Under the pieces are notes generated by a model. The model was not told where the DNA came from, made no database searches, and was given only the letters and a program-made list of their open reading frames with translations. From UBA7662 sp036787895 (GTDB taxonomy: Bacteria > Bacteroidota > Bacteroidia > UBA7662), in assembly GCA_036787895.1 (NCBI GenBank), contig DAIQOK010000011.1:35538-99537 (forward strand): a stretch of DNA of 64,000 nt, in the 5' to 3' direction. A program made the translations under genes and the position numbers. This document shows positions 1-8,094 of this stretch, in pieces (position 1 is the first letter of the stretch; each line of letters starts with the position of its first letter).

Positions 1-679
1 AGCACCCACAGCTCAGCTTACTGAAGTAGAAGTCGATTTGAATGACCTCACTTCCATAGCAAAAGCGACTAAATCGCTCAATGAACTATCGCACATCGAT
101 GTACTTATTAAAAATGCCGGTGGACTCACCGACAAACGTTATCTAACCGTTGACGGACTGGAACAACAATTCCAACAAAACCACCTCGGGCATTTTGCGC
201 TCACAACCGCCCTCCTACCTTTGTTATTGGGCTCAAAAGCAACCATCATTAATGTAAGCTCAGAAGCTCACCGGGCAGGCCGCATCAATTTTGATGACCT
301 ACAAAGTGAAAGGAGCTACAGTAGCTTTGCACGATACGCTGAAGTTAAGCTGATGAATATCCTTTTCACTAAAGCTTTACATCAAAGATACCGCCAGCAG
401 GGACTTACAGCCTATGCGCTACATCCCGGTGTGGTAAATACACGTTTCGGCGAAGGTTTAGGCACCAATAAATGGCTGTGGAAGTTAATAGCGCCCTTGC
501 TGATTTCGCCTGAAAAAGGAGCTGCCACTACCGTATTTCTTACCACAGAAGCGCCTACAAATCAAAGTGGTAATTATTTCAAAAACAAAAAACTAAGCAC
601 GCCAGCATCTAATGCCACGCTTCAGTCAAATATCGACCGCCTGTGGGACGTCAGCGAACAGCTGCTTCAGAACCGATAA
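1..679 (+). CDS. Short-chain dehydrogenase/reductase, 5' end outside window
   Basis: This is the C-terminal part of a short-chain dehydrogenase/reductase that would oxidise or reduce a small substrate with NAD(P)H. The frame is open to the left edge and no ATG start is visible, so the N-terminal cofactor loop is missing. Visible family features are the NAG segment (here KNAGG), the serine of INVSSEAH and the YxxxK pair in RYAEVKL, followed by HPGVVNT. These resemble retinol dehydrogenase/WW-oxidoreductase-like members. The substrate cannot be told. Its last 13 bases overlap the convergent TonB receptor gene. Confidence 0.85.
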   Translation, partial: APTAQLTEVEVDLNDLTSIAKATKSLNELSHIDVLIKNAGGLTDKRYLTVDGLEQQFQQNHLGHFALTTALLPLLLGSKATIINVSSEAHRAGRINFDDLQSERSYSSFARYAEVKLMNILFTKALHQRYRQQGLTAYALHPGVVNTRFGEGLGTNKWLWKLIAPLLISPEKGAATTVFLTTEAPTNQSGNYFKNKKLSTPASNATLQSNIDRLWDVSEQLLQNR

Positions 680-2478
680 GAAAGGCTTGCTCGAGCCCAG
701 CGTCCCGGCATAATTACAGTGCCGATTTCGCGGTAGTTTTGATTCAACAGATTGCTAACCTGAAGTTGGGCTTCGATGGCGCGATAATGTTTAACCAAGC
801 CGGTGTCAAACAACCACTGTCCGGTGCTGGCTTGTCTTTCGAACCAACGTGAAGCGAGTTGCAACTGAACGCCTAACGGCAGCCCGATGTTTGCAGTTGC
901 AGTAAGTTGATGTCTCAGATTGTCGAGCACATATCTCGATTCCCATCCCTCGACTACCTTAAAATTGCTGTGAATACCGGTATATCCCAAGCGAATCAAT
1001 TGCAGTCTTCCTGTAGGATTTGACCATCGAAAATCGGCCTCAACTCCTCTAAAAAGAACATCAACATAATTTAATGCTTGCCACGCCAGGCTTGGTTCAG
1101 CGCGTGCCCATTCGATAACCCGGCTCGCATCGCGTACAAATAAAGCGGCTGAAAGTTGAATTTTCGGTTGTAACCATCGTCCGCCCAGCTCATAAGTCCA
1201 GGCACTTTCGGGCTGTAAGCTTGGATTGCCAATATTTGATGGCCCACGGTAATATAAATCGGTATAGGTGGGTAATCGGAACGACTGACCAACATTCGCA
1301 TATAACAGGGTATTCGGCCACAATTCATAAGCGAAATCCAAGCCAGGATATAGACGCCAGCCGTAGTCGTTAATATGATTAAGGTAACTGCCTGCGCCGA
1401 GCTGGAGTTTGCCAAATAGCCACCGATGGTCGAGCGATAGGCCAAAAAGCAGTCGTTCCCGGTCACCCAGGTTTCTACTGATAATGGCTTCCCTGCGCCA
1501 TTCTGCACCTATACTGCTTTTACCATATCGACTTTGCCATTGGTTGTTCCACTCCAGTCCGCTTACCCGGGTAGTATGGTGGTTGTGAAAAAAATCAGGG
1601 CGTTGTCGAATAAAAAAGTAGTCATCCTGATGTTGGCGGTGGTACAGCCGAACATCACTCGCGATGGCCTTTCCAAACACAAAACGATAGCCCACTGTGC
1701 CGAAAATGGTGGAGGTTTCTTCGTATTGATTGGTGTCAACTTCTCTGGCATAAAAGGCATTCGCACCAAAATTCCGGCGATTGTACCCTAACATGGTATA
1801 CAATTCACCACTTTTCAAAGCTGCTTCTGCCTGATAAAAAGCGCTTCCCATCGAAAAATCAGTATTGTGGCGATACCCATCCGAACCGGCGACGCTTAGA
1901 TTAAGGCTTTGGCGCCACTTGTCAACGGGTAAGTGCAAAGAAGTTTGCACCTGGTATAAGCCATGGTCGCCAAATTGAAGTTTCGATTCTCCAGATCGCC
2001 GGTTGCTTGTGCGAGTAACAATATTGATTGCACCTGCAAATGCTCCTGGACCATAAATGCGCGTACCGGGCCCTTTGAGAATCTCTATGCGCTCAATCTG
2101 GTCGGGTGTAAGCATAAGGTTTAAAGCGTGGTGACCAGTTTGCGGGTCATTCATTTTTACGCCATTCACCAAGATCAAAGTCTGATCGAAAGATCCACCT
2201 CTAATACCTACATCAGCCTGAACACCTTGCGGACCACGTTGGCGCAGGTCGATGCCGGGTACATAAGCCAGTAATTCGTTTAGATTTTGCACGGGTAATT
2301 GCCTGATATCAGTGCGATCCAGTAAAATAACCGACCGACTTACCTGCGAATAAGGTGTTGCAATACGGTTGCTGTTCACCTCTACCGAACCTAATTGCAA
2401 GGTATCGCCTGTGCTTTGACCTTCAGCATATAACAACGAAAAGATGGCACCAATTCCTAAAAACCAGTATTTAAACAT
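667..2478 (-). CDS. TonB-dependent outer membrane receptor (BtuB-like architecture)
   Basis: This 603-residue outer membrane receptor would import a scarce nutrient using TonB energy. The ATG at 2478 is chosen because it begins a signal peptide (MFKYWFLGIGAIFSLLYAEG); a longer open frame to 2655 adds 59 residues without signal character. The plug domain follows, with DVGIRGGSFDQTLILVNG and RIEILKGPGTRIYGPGAFAG, then a long beta-barrel that ends in an aromatic residue (SLSYRF). There is no N-terminal carboxypeptidase-like domain and no SusD-type partner next to it, so it looks like a siderophore or vitamin receptor rather than a glycan SusC. The ligand is unknown. No cobalamin riboswitch was recognised upstream. 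Confidence 0.85.
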   Translation of the reverse strand: MFKYWFLGIGAIFSLLYAEGQSTGDTLQLGSVEVNSNRIATPYSQVSRSVILLDRTDIRQLPVQNLNELLAYVPGIDLRQRGPQGVQADVGIRGGSFDQTLILVNGVKMNDPQTGHHALNLMLTPDQIERIEILKGPGTRIYGPGAFAGAINIVTRTSNRRSGESKLQFGDHGLYQVQTSLHLPVDKWRQSLNLSVAGSDGYRHNTDFSMGSAFYQAEAALKSGELYTMLGYNRRNFGANAFYAREVDTNQYEETSTIFGTVGYRFVFGKAIASDVRLYHRQHQDDYFFIRQRPDFFHNHHTTRVSGLEWNNQWQSRYGKSSIGAEWRREAIISRNLGDRERLLFGLSLDHRWLFGKLQLGAGSYLNHINDYGWRLYPGLDFAYELWPNTLLYANVGQSFRLPTYTDLYYRGPSNIGNPSLQPESAWTYELGGRWLQPKIQLSAALFVRDASRVIEWARAEPSLAWQALNYVDVLFRGVEADFRWSNPTGRLQLIRLGYTGIHSNFKVVEGWESRYVLDNLRHQLTATANIGLPLGVQLQLASRWFERQASTGQWLFDTGLVKHYRAIEAQLQVSNLLNQNYREIGTVIMPGRWARASLSYRF

Positions 2479-2722
2479 GGCGCGAAAGTACACATCCCTA
2501 CCCACTGACCCGGATATCACGCTGTTTTGTGAAAATTTTATGACAAAGCTTGTCGCCTTTAGCGAAGTATGACGAGGCGCCTGCAGCTGATAGCGTTGAT
2601 TGTCATCTACACCAGGAGGAGTATACTTAGATGCCCTCTTAAATCTAATGCTCAATTTTCGCTTTAGTCGAATGGAGAATTATAAAATTTCAGCCAAGAT
2701 TTGTGACCAATGTTCAATGAAT

Positions 2723-4654
2723 TTATTCCGGCTGAATCAATATTTTCCGCATTTGAAACTGTCCTTCAAGCTGAAGTTGAAGTAAAACAATACCAGAATA
2801 TCCTCTTAAATCGAGCTCGGTTTTTTCCGATAAGCTATGCCGTTCAAACCGTTTCAGTAATCTTCCCTGAACATCAAAAGCACTTATTTCGAGTAATTTT
2901 TCATTGTGTTCCACCATAAGCTGTCCCCGACTTGGATTCGGATAAACGCGAATAGCCGACAATCGTTCGGTATTTATTGAAGTAGCGAAACTGTTCACAA
3001 TGGGTGAAGCGTTACTCGGCTGTTCATTGCAACCCGAAATTACCTTGAGGTAGTAGGATGCGTTACCCAGACTGTCTACCCAACTGCGTTGATTAAAATT
3101 GGTGATGGTTGCTACCAAGGCAAAAGGCGATTGACTGGTATCGGTAAGTGATTTACGATATATTTCATAAGCCACAAAAGAGGCACGCTGTATACGAAGC
3201 GAAGTTAGCTGGTTGGTACCTGGGAGGATTAAATTGGAATCGATCGGGGCATCCCAGACCAGGGTAGCCGGGGTTTGAATTTCTACGCGCAAGGCTGGAG
3301 CCGACAACAAAGGCAAATCCATCATTCGAATCCGTACAGGCTGTTCGCGGCGGTTATTTACCACACAGCGACCATCCCGGGCGGTCATTAACAAATCAAA
3401 TTCCTGAATGGTATCCAGACAGGAGCCCAAAATTCGTTGATTACAATCCACAATAGCACTTAGCATAGCCGTTACTCCTCCATTGGCTGTATAGCCAATA
3501 CCCAGGGTATCGTTTTGATTATAAATAGGTTGGGGGAACATATATGTACTGCTATTGTACGCCCTTCCAAGGGAAAACAAACAAGGTGGTGTGGAACAAC
3601 CCACGCCGGGCAAACTAAATAAGCTGGTTTGTAATAAAGGGAGATAAATGCTTACTGGCGCAATATTACCGCCGGCTGTATCTAAGGCTGTAATTTCGGC
3701 GAACATGGTATCACGTGGGTAGACATATAAAGTGCCATTTTGATCTCCACCATGAATACGGATAAGAGGCGCTTTATTTTGCGCTTCCGACGCAGGAACC
3801 GGATTTACAAAATGTGGAAATTCAATTTGGCTAACTGAAATACGTTGACCACAACGGTAGCTCGAAAGGATTAGATTGATGGATTGTCGGCCATTTGGGG
3901 TAGCAGCAAAGCTAACCAAACCTCTATCTAAATCGATTAGCCGGCCTTGCCGGGCAATGGCGCCTTGAAATGGATTCATCTGGCTGAAGCCCGAAGCCGG
4001 CACAACAGCCACGCTGTCGGCCGACCAAGGAAGCCGAAAATCGTATTGAACAGCATCTCCATTAAAATCAATAGCTTGAAAACTCCTTAACACTGTATCC
4101 TGAGTAGCATAAGTAAAAATCTCAGGGAGATTAACCGGCAAGGGTGTGGCATCCGCCAACTGTAAAGGTGTAAAGCTCACCCCATGCTGGATAAACGGTA
4201 ACATATGTGCTACCAGGTACAGATTAGGCGTACCATTGATGTTATCCATGCTATCGCGACAACATTCAGAATAGGAAAAACGAAACCCAAAAAAAGGAAT
4301 CGAGCCTACCTGGGTAAAGTCTACAGGGCGGGAAGAATAACGAATTCCAGTAACCCCTTCACCGTTTTGGCAATTCATACCTCCATTAAAAACAGTTCCC
4401 GGTAAGCACCTGTCGTTTAAGTGCATGGTATCGCTTCGATACACCCAGATCGAACTTATGCCTGGTACATTGGACTGAAGTTGCAAACTATCAGCTGCAG
4501 CAGGACCATTACACGGTTTAATCAGGAAAAGGTGAAACTCGTAGTGGGTATTCCAAACCGGATTGTAAAGGATGGCTCCTCCTAATGAACTTGCCCCAGC
4601 TCGTGAAAGACCGATAACTAATAATAACCCCAGAAGAAAATATAACTTGCGCAT
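2723..4654 (-). CDS. Secreted protein with type A T9SS sorting domain
   Basis: This 643-residue protein is probably exported by the Sec pathway and then the type IX system to the cell surface. It has a signal peptide (MRKLYFLLGLLLVIGLSRAG), a long region of unknown fold with many paired cysteines, and a fibronectin type III-like segment around residues 450-550 (SYYLKVISGC). The last ~80 residues form a typical type A sorting domain, with RVYPNPSRGQLMVEH and a conserved tail (MRKILIQ). No enzymatic motif was recognised; an adhesin or surface-structure role is possible but unproven. It lies upstream of the TonB receptor on the same strand, separated by 244 bases. Confidence 0.8.
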   Translation of the reverse strand: MRKLYFLLGLLLVIGLSRAGASSLGGAILYNPVWNTHYEFHLFLIKPCNGPAAADSLQLQSNVPGISSIWVYRSDTMHLNDRCLPGTVFNGGMNCQNGEGVTGIRYSSRPVDFTQVGSIPFFGFRFSYSECCRDSMDNINGTPNLYLVAHMLPFIQHGVSFTPLQLADATPLPVNLPEIFTYATQDTVLRSFQAIDFNGDAVQYDFRLPWSADSVAVVPASGFSQMNPFQGAIARQGRLIDLDRGLVSFAATPNGRQSINLILSSYRCGQRISVSQIEFPHFVNPVPASEAQNKAPLIRIHGGDQNGTLYVYPRDTMFAEITALDTAGGNIAPVSIYLPLLQTSLFSLPGVGCSTPPCLFSLGRAYNSSTYMFPQPIYNQNDTLGIGYTANGGVTAMLSAIVDCNQRILGSCLDTIQEFDLLMTARDGRCVVNNRREQPVRIRMMDLPLLSAPALRVEIQTPATLVWDAPIDSNLILPGTNQLTSLRIQRASFVAYEIYRKSLTDTSQSPFALVATITNFNQRSWVDSLGNASYYLKVISGCNEQPSNASPIVNSFATSINTERLSAIRVYPNPSRGQLMVEHNEKLLEISAFDVQGRLLKRFERHSLSEKTELDLRGYSGIVLLQLQLEGQFQMRKILIQPE

Positions 4655-4722
4655 AGGTTAAGCTTGAGTTGTCAAATTAGTCTATTATTCTTTTTTTATA
4701 CATTAAAAAGCTCTAAAACACC

Positions 4723-4747
4723 AAACCCCGCCTGTGTGGCGGGGTTT
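4723..4747 (-). terminator. Intrinsic terminator after the acyl-CoA dehydrogenase gene
   Basis: A perfect 10-bp stem AAACCCCGCC/GGCGGGGTTT encloses a 5-base loop. On the minus strand it is followed by a T-rich stretch. It lies 24 bases past the stop codon of the acyl-CoA dehydrogenase gene and so should end that transcript before the T9SS gene. Confidence 0.8.
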
Positions 4748-4770
4748 AGCTATTCTCTTTTAATGAAATC

Positions 4771-5949
4771 CTAACGGAAAGCGCTCAAACCGGTAATGTC
4801 CATGCCTGTAATAAGTAGATGAATATCGTGGGTACCTTCATAAGTAACTACCGATTCCAAGTTCATCATGTGGCGCATGATCGGATATTCGCCGGTAATG
4901 CCCATGCCGCCATGAATTTGGCGCGCTTCGCGGGCAATTTGCAAGGCTATTTCCACATTATTGCGTTTGGCCATCGAAATCTGGGCTGTAGTAGCACGAT
5001 CTTCATTTTTGAGTACGCCCAAACGCCACGTAAGTAATTGTGCTTTGGTAATTTCTGTGAGCATTTCTGCCAGTTTTTTCTGCGTAAGCTGGAAAGCACC
5101 AATAGGTTTGTCGAATTGAATACGTTCCATAGCGTAGTTTTTCGCTGAATCGTAACAATCCATGGCGGCGCCGAGTGCACCCCACGCAATGCCATAACGC
5201 GCCGAATCCAAACAACCCATAGGGCCTTTTAACCCGGAAACATTTGGTAGCAGATTTTCTTTTGGAACTTTCACATTATCGAATACCAATTCGCCTGTGG
5301 CCGATGCACGCAAACTCCATTTGCCATGGGTTTCGGGTGTGGTGAAGCCGGGCATGCCACGCTCTACAATAAGACCATGAATTTTGCCTGCTTCATTTTT
5401 GGCCCACACTATTGCGATATCAGCAAATGGTGCGTTAGAAATCCACATTTTAGCGCCATTCAAAAGATAGTGGTCGCCCATATCCTTGAAATTAGTAACC
5501 ATACCGCCGGGATTGGAGCCGAAGTCAGGTTCGGTCAACCCGAAACAACCCATCATTTCACCTGTGGCCAGCTTAGGCAAATATTTACGACGCTGTTCTT
5601 CGGAACCATATTTATAAATCGGATACATTACCAAAGAGCCTTGTACCGAGGCGGTAGATCGAATACCGGAATCGCAGCGCTCCAATTCCTGCATGATGAT
5701 GCCATAGCTGATCTGGTCCATGCCACCACAGCCATATTCGGCAGGCAAACTCGGACCAAAGGCACCGATTTCACCTAACCCACGAAGAATGTGCTTCGGA
5801 AATTCAGCCCGCTGCGCATAGTCTTCGATAATTGGACTCAATTCCTTCTTGACATAACTACGTACGGCATCCCGTATGAGCTTATGCTCTTCGGTTAACA
5901 GCTCATCCAATAAATAATGATCGGGATGCTGATAATTATCGGTTCTCAT
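4771..5949 (-). CDS. gcdH: Acyl-CoA dehydrogenase, glutaryl-CoA dehydrogenase type
   Basis: This 392-residue flavoprotein is predicted to dehydrogenate an acyl-CoA; the closest recognised family is glutaryl-CoA dehydrogenase of lysine/tryptophan breakdown, which also decarboxylates its product. Family signatures include GCFGLTEPDFGSNPGGM, RYGIAWGALGAAMDCYDSA, QLTQKKLAEMLTEI and MNLESVVTYEGTHDIH, the last containing the catalytic glutamate. The open frame extends to 6231, but the added 94 residues look like random translation and overlap the divergent folB, so the ATG at 5949 (MRTDNYQHPDHYLL) is chosen; this also gives the usual family length. No other lysine-degradation gene is nearby, so the exact substrate is inferred. 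Confidence 0.85.
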   Translation of the reverse strand: MRTDNYQHPDHYLLDELLTEEHKLIRDAVRSYVKKELSPIIEDYAQRAEFPKHILRGLGEIGAFGPSLPAEYGCGGMDQISYGIIMQELERCDSGIRSTASVQGSLVMYPIYKYGSEEQRRKYLPKLATGEMMGCFGLTEPDFGSNPGGMVTNFKDMGDHYLLNGAKMWISNAPFADIAIVWAKNEAGKIHGLIVERGMPGFTTPETHGKWSLRASATGELVFDNVKVPKENLLPNVSGLKGPMGCLDSARYGIAWGALGAAMDCYDSAKNYAMERIQFDKPIGAFQLTQKKLAEMLTEITKAQLLTWRLGVLKNEDRATTAQISMAKRNNVEIALQIAREARQIHGGMGITGEYPIMRHMMNLESVVTYEGTHDIHLLITGMDITGLSAFR

Positions 5950-6030
5950 GAAAGGTTTTTTTGAAATTTGAGACAAATTTACACTTTCCACCCTTTGAAA
6001 GGTGGTCATCATGGTATAAAGCACAACACT

Positions 6031-6366
6031 ATGGGTAAAATTGTTTTGGAGGGCATGGAGTTTTATGCCTATCACGGCGTGTATGCCGAAGAAAAGATTA
6101 TTGGCGGCCGTTATATAGTAGACGTAGAGGTATTTTACCCTTTCGAAAACAATAATGATCAGTTGAGTGATACAGTAGATTATACCGTCATATATGAGCT
6201 GGTAGCCAGACATATGCACCAACCGGCACAACTCATCGAATACGTCGCTATTCAGATCAAAAACGAAATCAGCTCCCGCTTTCCAGGCAGTGGAAGCCTG
6301 GTAAGGGTATCTAAAATGACACCTCCCTTGGGCGGTAGTTTAAGTCGGACTTATGTAGAGGTGTAA
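6031..6366 (+). CDS. folB: Dihydroneopterin aldolase
   Basis: FolB (111 residues) splits dihydroneopterin to 6-hydroxymethyl-dihydropterin and glycolaldehyde in folate synthesis. The N-terminus GKIVLEGMEFYAYHGVYAEE is the usual FolB start, and the lysine of RVSKMTPP near the C-terminus matches the family's catalytic position. The ATG at 6031 is preferred to the open-frame start at 5968, which adds 21 unrelated residues and runs into the divergent promoter region. The gene is divergent from the acyl-CoA dehydrogenase (81 bases apart) and is followed after 29 bases by a methyltransferase gene that may share its transcript. Confidence 0.9.
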   Translation: MGKIVLEGMEFYAYHGVYAEEKIIGGRYIVDVEVFYPFENNNDQLSDTVDYTVIYELVARHMHQPAQLIEYVAIQIKNEISSRFPGSGSLVRVSKMTPPLGGSLSRTYVEV

Positions 6367-6395
6367 GCAAAGCAGTAAAAGCTTATTTTCGCGTC

Positions 6396-7157
6396 ATGAT
6401 TCAGACTGCCGAACGCTCCTCTGCCCAGGATGCCTCCGAAAACCCGATTTATCAACGCCACATAATAGCTTATCGTGAAGCTGCCAAGCGTATTCATGGT
6501 GCGCTACTTGAGGTGGGCTGTGGCGAAGGTTACGGTATTCAGTACCTGGCAGCCGTCGCGAGCAGCTACCTCGGCATTGACAAGTTTCCGACTTCAGTAC
6601 CCAATTTGCCGGCAAATGCGCGCATTCAGCAACTTGAAGTCCCACCTTTCAACGGCATAGCCGATGGCAGTTTCGACTTCGTGGTGAGCTTTCAGGTTAT
6701 TGAACATATCGAAAACGACCTGTTGTTTTTGCAAGAGATCAAGCGGGTACTCAAACCCGGAGGTCAGTTGATCATGACCACCCCCAACCGATTGATGTCG
6801 CTCAGCCGCAACCCCTGGCATGTGCGGGAATACAAACCCAACGAAATGCGCACCTTGCTCGAGCGGGTATTTCCCCAGGTAGATTTGCAAGCTGTTTACG
6901 GCGACGAAAAGGTGATGAAGTATTACGAAGAGAACAAAGCCTCGGTGCGCAAATTCACCCGATTCGACATTTTTAATCTTCAATACCGGTTACCACGTCG
7001 TCTGCTACAAATTCCTTACGATTTGGCCAATCGAATGAATCGTCGTATGCTGCAAAATCAGCATAGCGGTCTGGTAAACGACATTACCGCCGACAACTAC
7101 TTTATAGCACCGGTAGAGGATAACTGCCTCGATTATTTCGCTATTTGCACTGCTTGA
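6396..7157 (+). CDS. Class I SAM-dependent methyltransferase
   Basis: This 253-residue protein should transfer a methyl group from S-adenosylmethionine. The Rossmann motif I is clear (LLEVGCGEGYGIQYL, residues about 37-51), followed by an acidic strand end (GIDKF) and the motifs FDFVVSFQVIEHI and RVLKPGGQLIMTTPNR typical of the Methyltransf_11/UbiE-like group. The C-terminal ~90 residues are not diagnostic. The substrate is unknown; proximity to folB gives no firm hint. Confidence 0.8.
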   Translation: MIQTAERSSAQDASENPIYQRHIIAYREAAKRIHGALLEVGCGEGYGIQYLAAVASSYLGIDKFPTSVPNLPANARIQQLEVPPFNGIADGSFDFVVSFQVIEHIENDLLFLQEIKRVLKPGGQLIMTTPNRLMSLSRNPWHVREYKPNEMRTLLERVFPQVDLQAVYGDEKVMKYYEENKASVRKFTRFDIFNLQYRLPRRLLQIPYDLANRMNRRMLQNQHSGLVNDITADNYFIAPVEDNCLDYFAICTA

Positions 7158-7216
7158 AGAAATAACACAAAAAAAAATGCCCTGTTTGCGGTATAGGATG
7201 GCCTCTACCACCTTCT

Positions 7217-7224
7217 TAGCTTTG
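7217..7224 (+). promoter_or_regulatory. Candidate -7 box TAGCTTTG for a small RNA
   Basis: TAGCTTTG matches the Bacteroidota -7 consensus TAnnTTTG. No TTTG lies at the ideal -33 distance (one is 28 bases upstream), so support is partial. It would start a transcript near 7230 that ends at the terminator at 7350-7380. Confidence 0.35.
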
Positions 7225-7229
7225 ATTAC

Positions 7230-7380
7230 CAAACTAAACCTACACTTACATGGCATTACTCATTGTGCTGCCAGTTAAACAAAACTCGTCGTGCGGTTGA
7301 AGCACTTCGAAATAAGTAAAGTCTTTTGAAGACTGATCGTTCATGGTTGAACCTCTTGCTGAGAAGTAAGAGGTTTTTTT
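7230..7380 (+). ncRNA. Candidate small structured RNA in a 320-base gap
   Basis: No convincing protein gene fills 7158-7477. Between a TAnnTTTG box and a terminator lie a GUGCU/AGCAC pairing (7265-7269 with 7301-7305) and a short perfect hairpin GTCTT-TTG-AAGAC (7321-7333). The terminator loop GCTGAGAAG (7358-7366) can also pair with CTTCTTAGC (7212-7220) through 9 bp including one G-U, so a switch or a transcript starting further upstream is possible. A 16-codon frame (ATG at 7250, stop at 7298-7300) is present and could be a leader peptide. The family was not recognised. Confidence 0.3.
7350..7380 (+). terminator. Intrinsic terminator before the lipoprotein gene
   Basis: The stem AACCTCTT/AAGAGGTT (7350-7357 with 7368-7375) has a 10-base loop and runs into a tract of seven T residues. 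It is plus-strand oriented and would end the candidate small RNA, or a transcript reading through from folB and the methyltransferase. Confidence 0.7.
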
Positions 7381-7449
7381 ATATCATCATACCAGCTAGA
7401 AGGTATGAAAATACACCACATTCGGTATTTCCACCAAAAAACAGCCTTG

Positions 7450-7457
7450 TAGCTTTG
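7450..7457 (+). promoter_or_regulatory. Candidate promoter -7 box for the lipoprotein gene
   Basis: TAGCTTTG matches TAnnTTTG exactly, 20 bases before the lipoprotein start codon and downstream of a terminator, so an independent promoter is plausible. A -33 TTG at the right distance was not found. Confidence 0.4.
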
Positions 7458-7477
7458 TAGGAACTAAACCATACACC

Positions 7478-7963
7478 ATGAAAAATATAATTTTAATCTG
7501 TGGATTACTTTTGGGTTCAACTGCATTCTTATCGTGCGACAAAAAGGATGACGATCCTTATGGCAACAATTGCGAGGCTGCTGCTGGTGCCATTTGTACA
7601 ACTGTTGGCTCAGATGCCATGAGCGGACCTGCCACCTGGCGTAGAATTAATGGCACGCCTAATCGTTTCCGGATTGATTTCCAGTCGGGCAGTAAAAACA
7701 TTGAAATAGATATGTATTCTAATGACACCATACCTTACTCCCAAAGTTTCCCGGCTGGCGAAAGCCGTGCTGCAGGCAGCAGTGTTATCACCTATTTTGA
7801 TGGCACCTCTGAATGGATAGCCACCGAAGGAGATGCCAGTATTGATGATCGGGCAAACGACCAACTTACTGGTCGATTTCAAGGTAAACTAACTAAGGTT
7901 GGCGGTACCGAAACCATGTACATCAAAGCCAGCTCCTTCAAACAGCTACCGAAGACCAATTAA
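7478..7963 (+). CDS. Putative lipoprotein of unknown function
   Basis: This 161-residue protein begins with a lipoprotein signal peptide (MKNIILICGLLLGSTAFLSC) whose lipobox cysteine is residue 20, followed by acidic residues (DKKDDDP) as often seen in surface lipoproteins of this phylum. The rest is predicted to be beta-rich, with pieces such as RFRIDFQSGSKNIEIDMYSN and LTGRFQGKLTKVGGTETMYI; similar small Bacteroidota lipoproteins exist but none with a function I can name. It has its own candidate promoter and stands alone, convergent with the antiporter gene. Confidence 0.75.
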   Translation: MKNIILICGLLLGSTAFLSCDKKDDDPYGNNCEAAAGAICTTVGSDAMSGPATWRRINGTPNRFRIDFQSGSKNIEIDMYSNDTIPYSQSFPAGESRAAGSSVITYFDGTSEWIATEGDASIDDRANDQLTGRFQGKLTKVGGTETMYIKASSFKQLPKTN

Positions 7964-8003
7964 TTCAAGGTTTTTATCCTTAAAGCTAAGCTCCACTTCC
8001 AGA

Positions 8004-8090
8004 CCGACTGTCGTTGGTCCACACGCTTCGCTGTCCACAGTGCGCATTCATGTGCGGAAAGCGAAGCGTGTGGACTATCAAGACAGCGGA
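8004..8090. repeat. REP-like intergenic hairpin, copy 1
   Basis: A perfect 16-bp inverted repeat, GTCCACACGCTTCGCT (8017-8032) with AGCGAAGCGTGTGGAC (8060-8075), lies between two convergent genes. The flanks extend the pairing imperfectly (CCGACTGTC with GACAGCGG). The 21 bases from 8020 to 8040 match 34400-34420 at about 19 of 21 positions, so this is one copy of a dispersed element. It may act as a two-way terminator. Confidence 0.7.
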
Positions 8091-8094
8091 TAAT

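Noticed and set aside
2479..2655. N-terminal 59-residue extension of the TonB receptor and a possible cobalamin riboswitch in the same stretch
   Set aside because: The added residues lack signal-peptide character, and no B12-box-like sequence was found; the internal ATG begins a proper signal peptide.
5950..6231. Extension of the acyl-CoA dehydrogenase by 94 residues
   Set aside because: It overlaps folB on the other strand and has no similarity to the family N-terminus.
7250..7300. 16-codon frame as an independent gene
   Set aside because: Too short to support without conservation; kept only as a remark on the candidate RNA.
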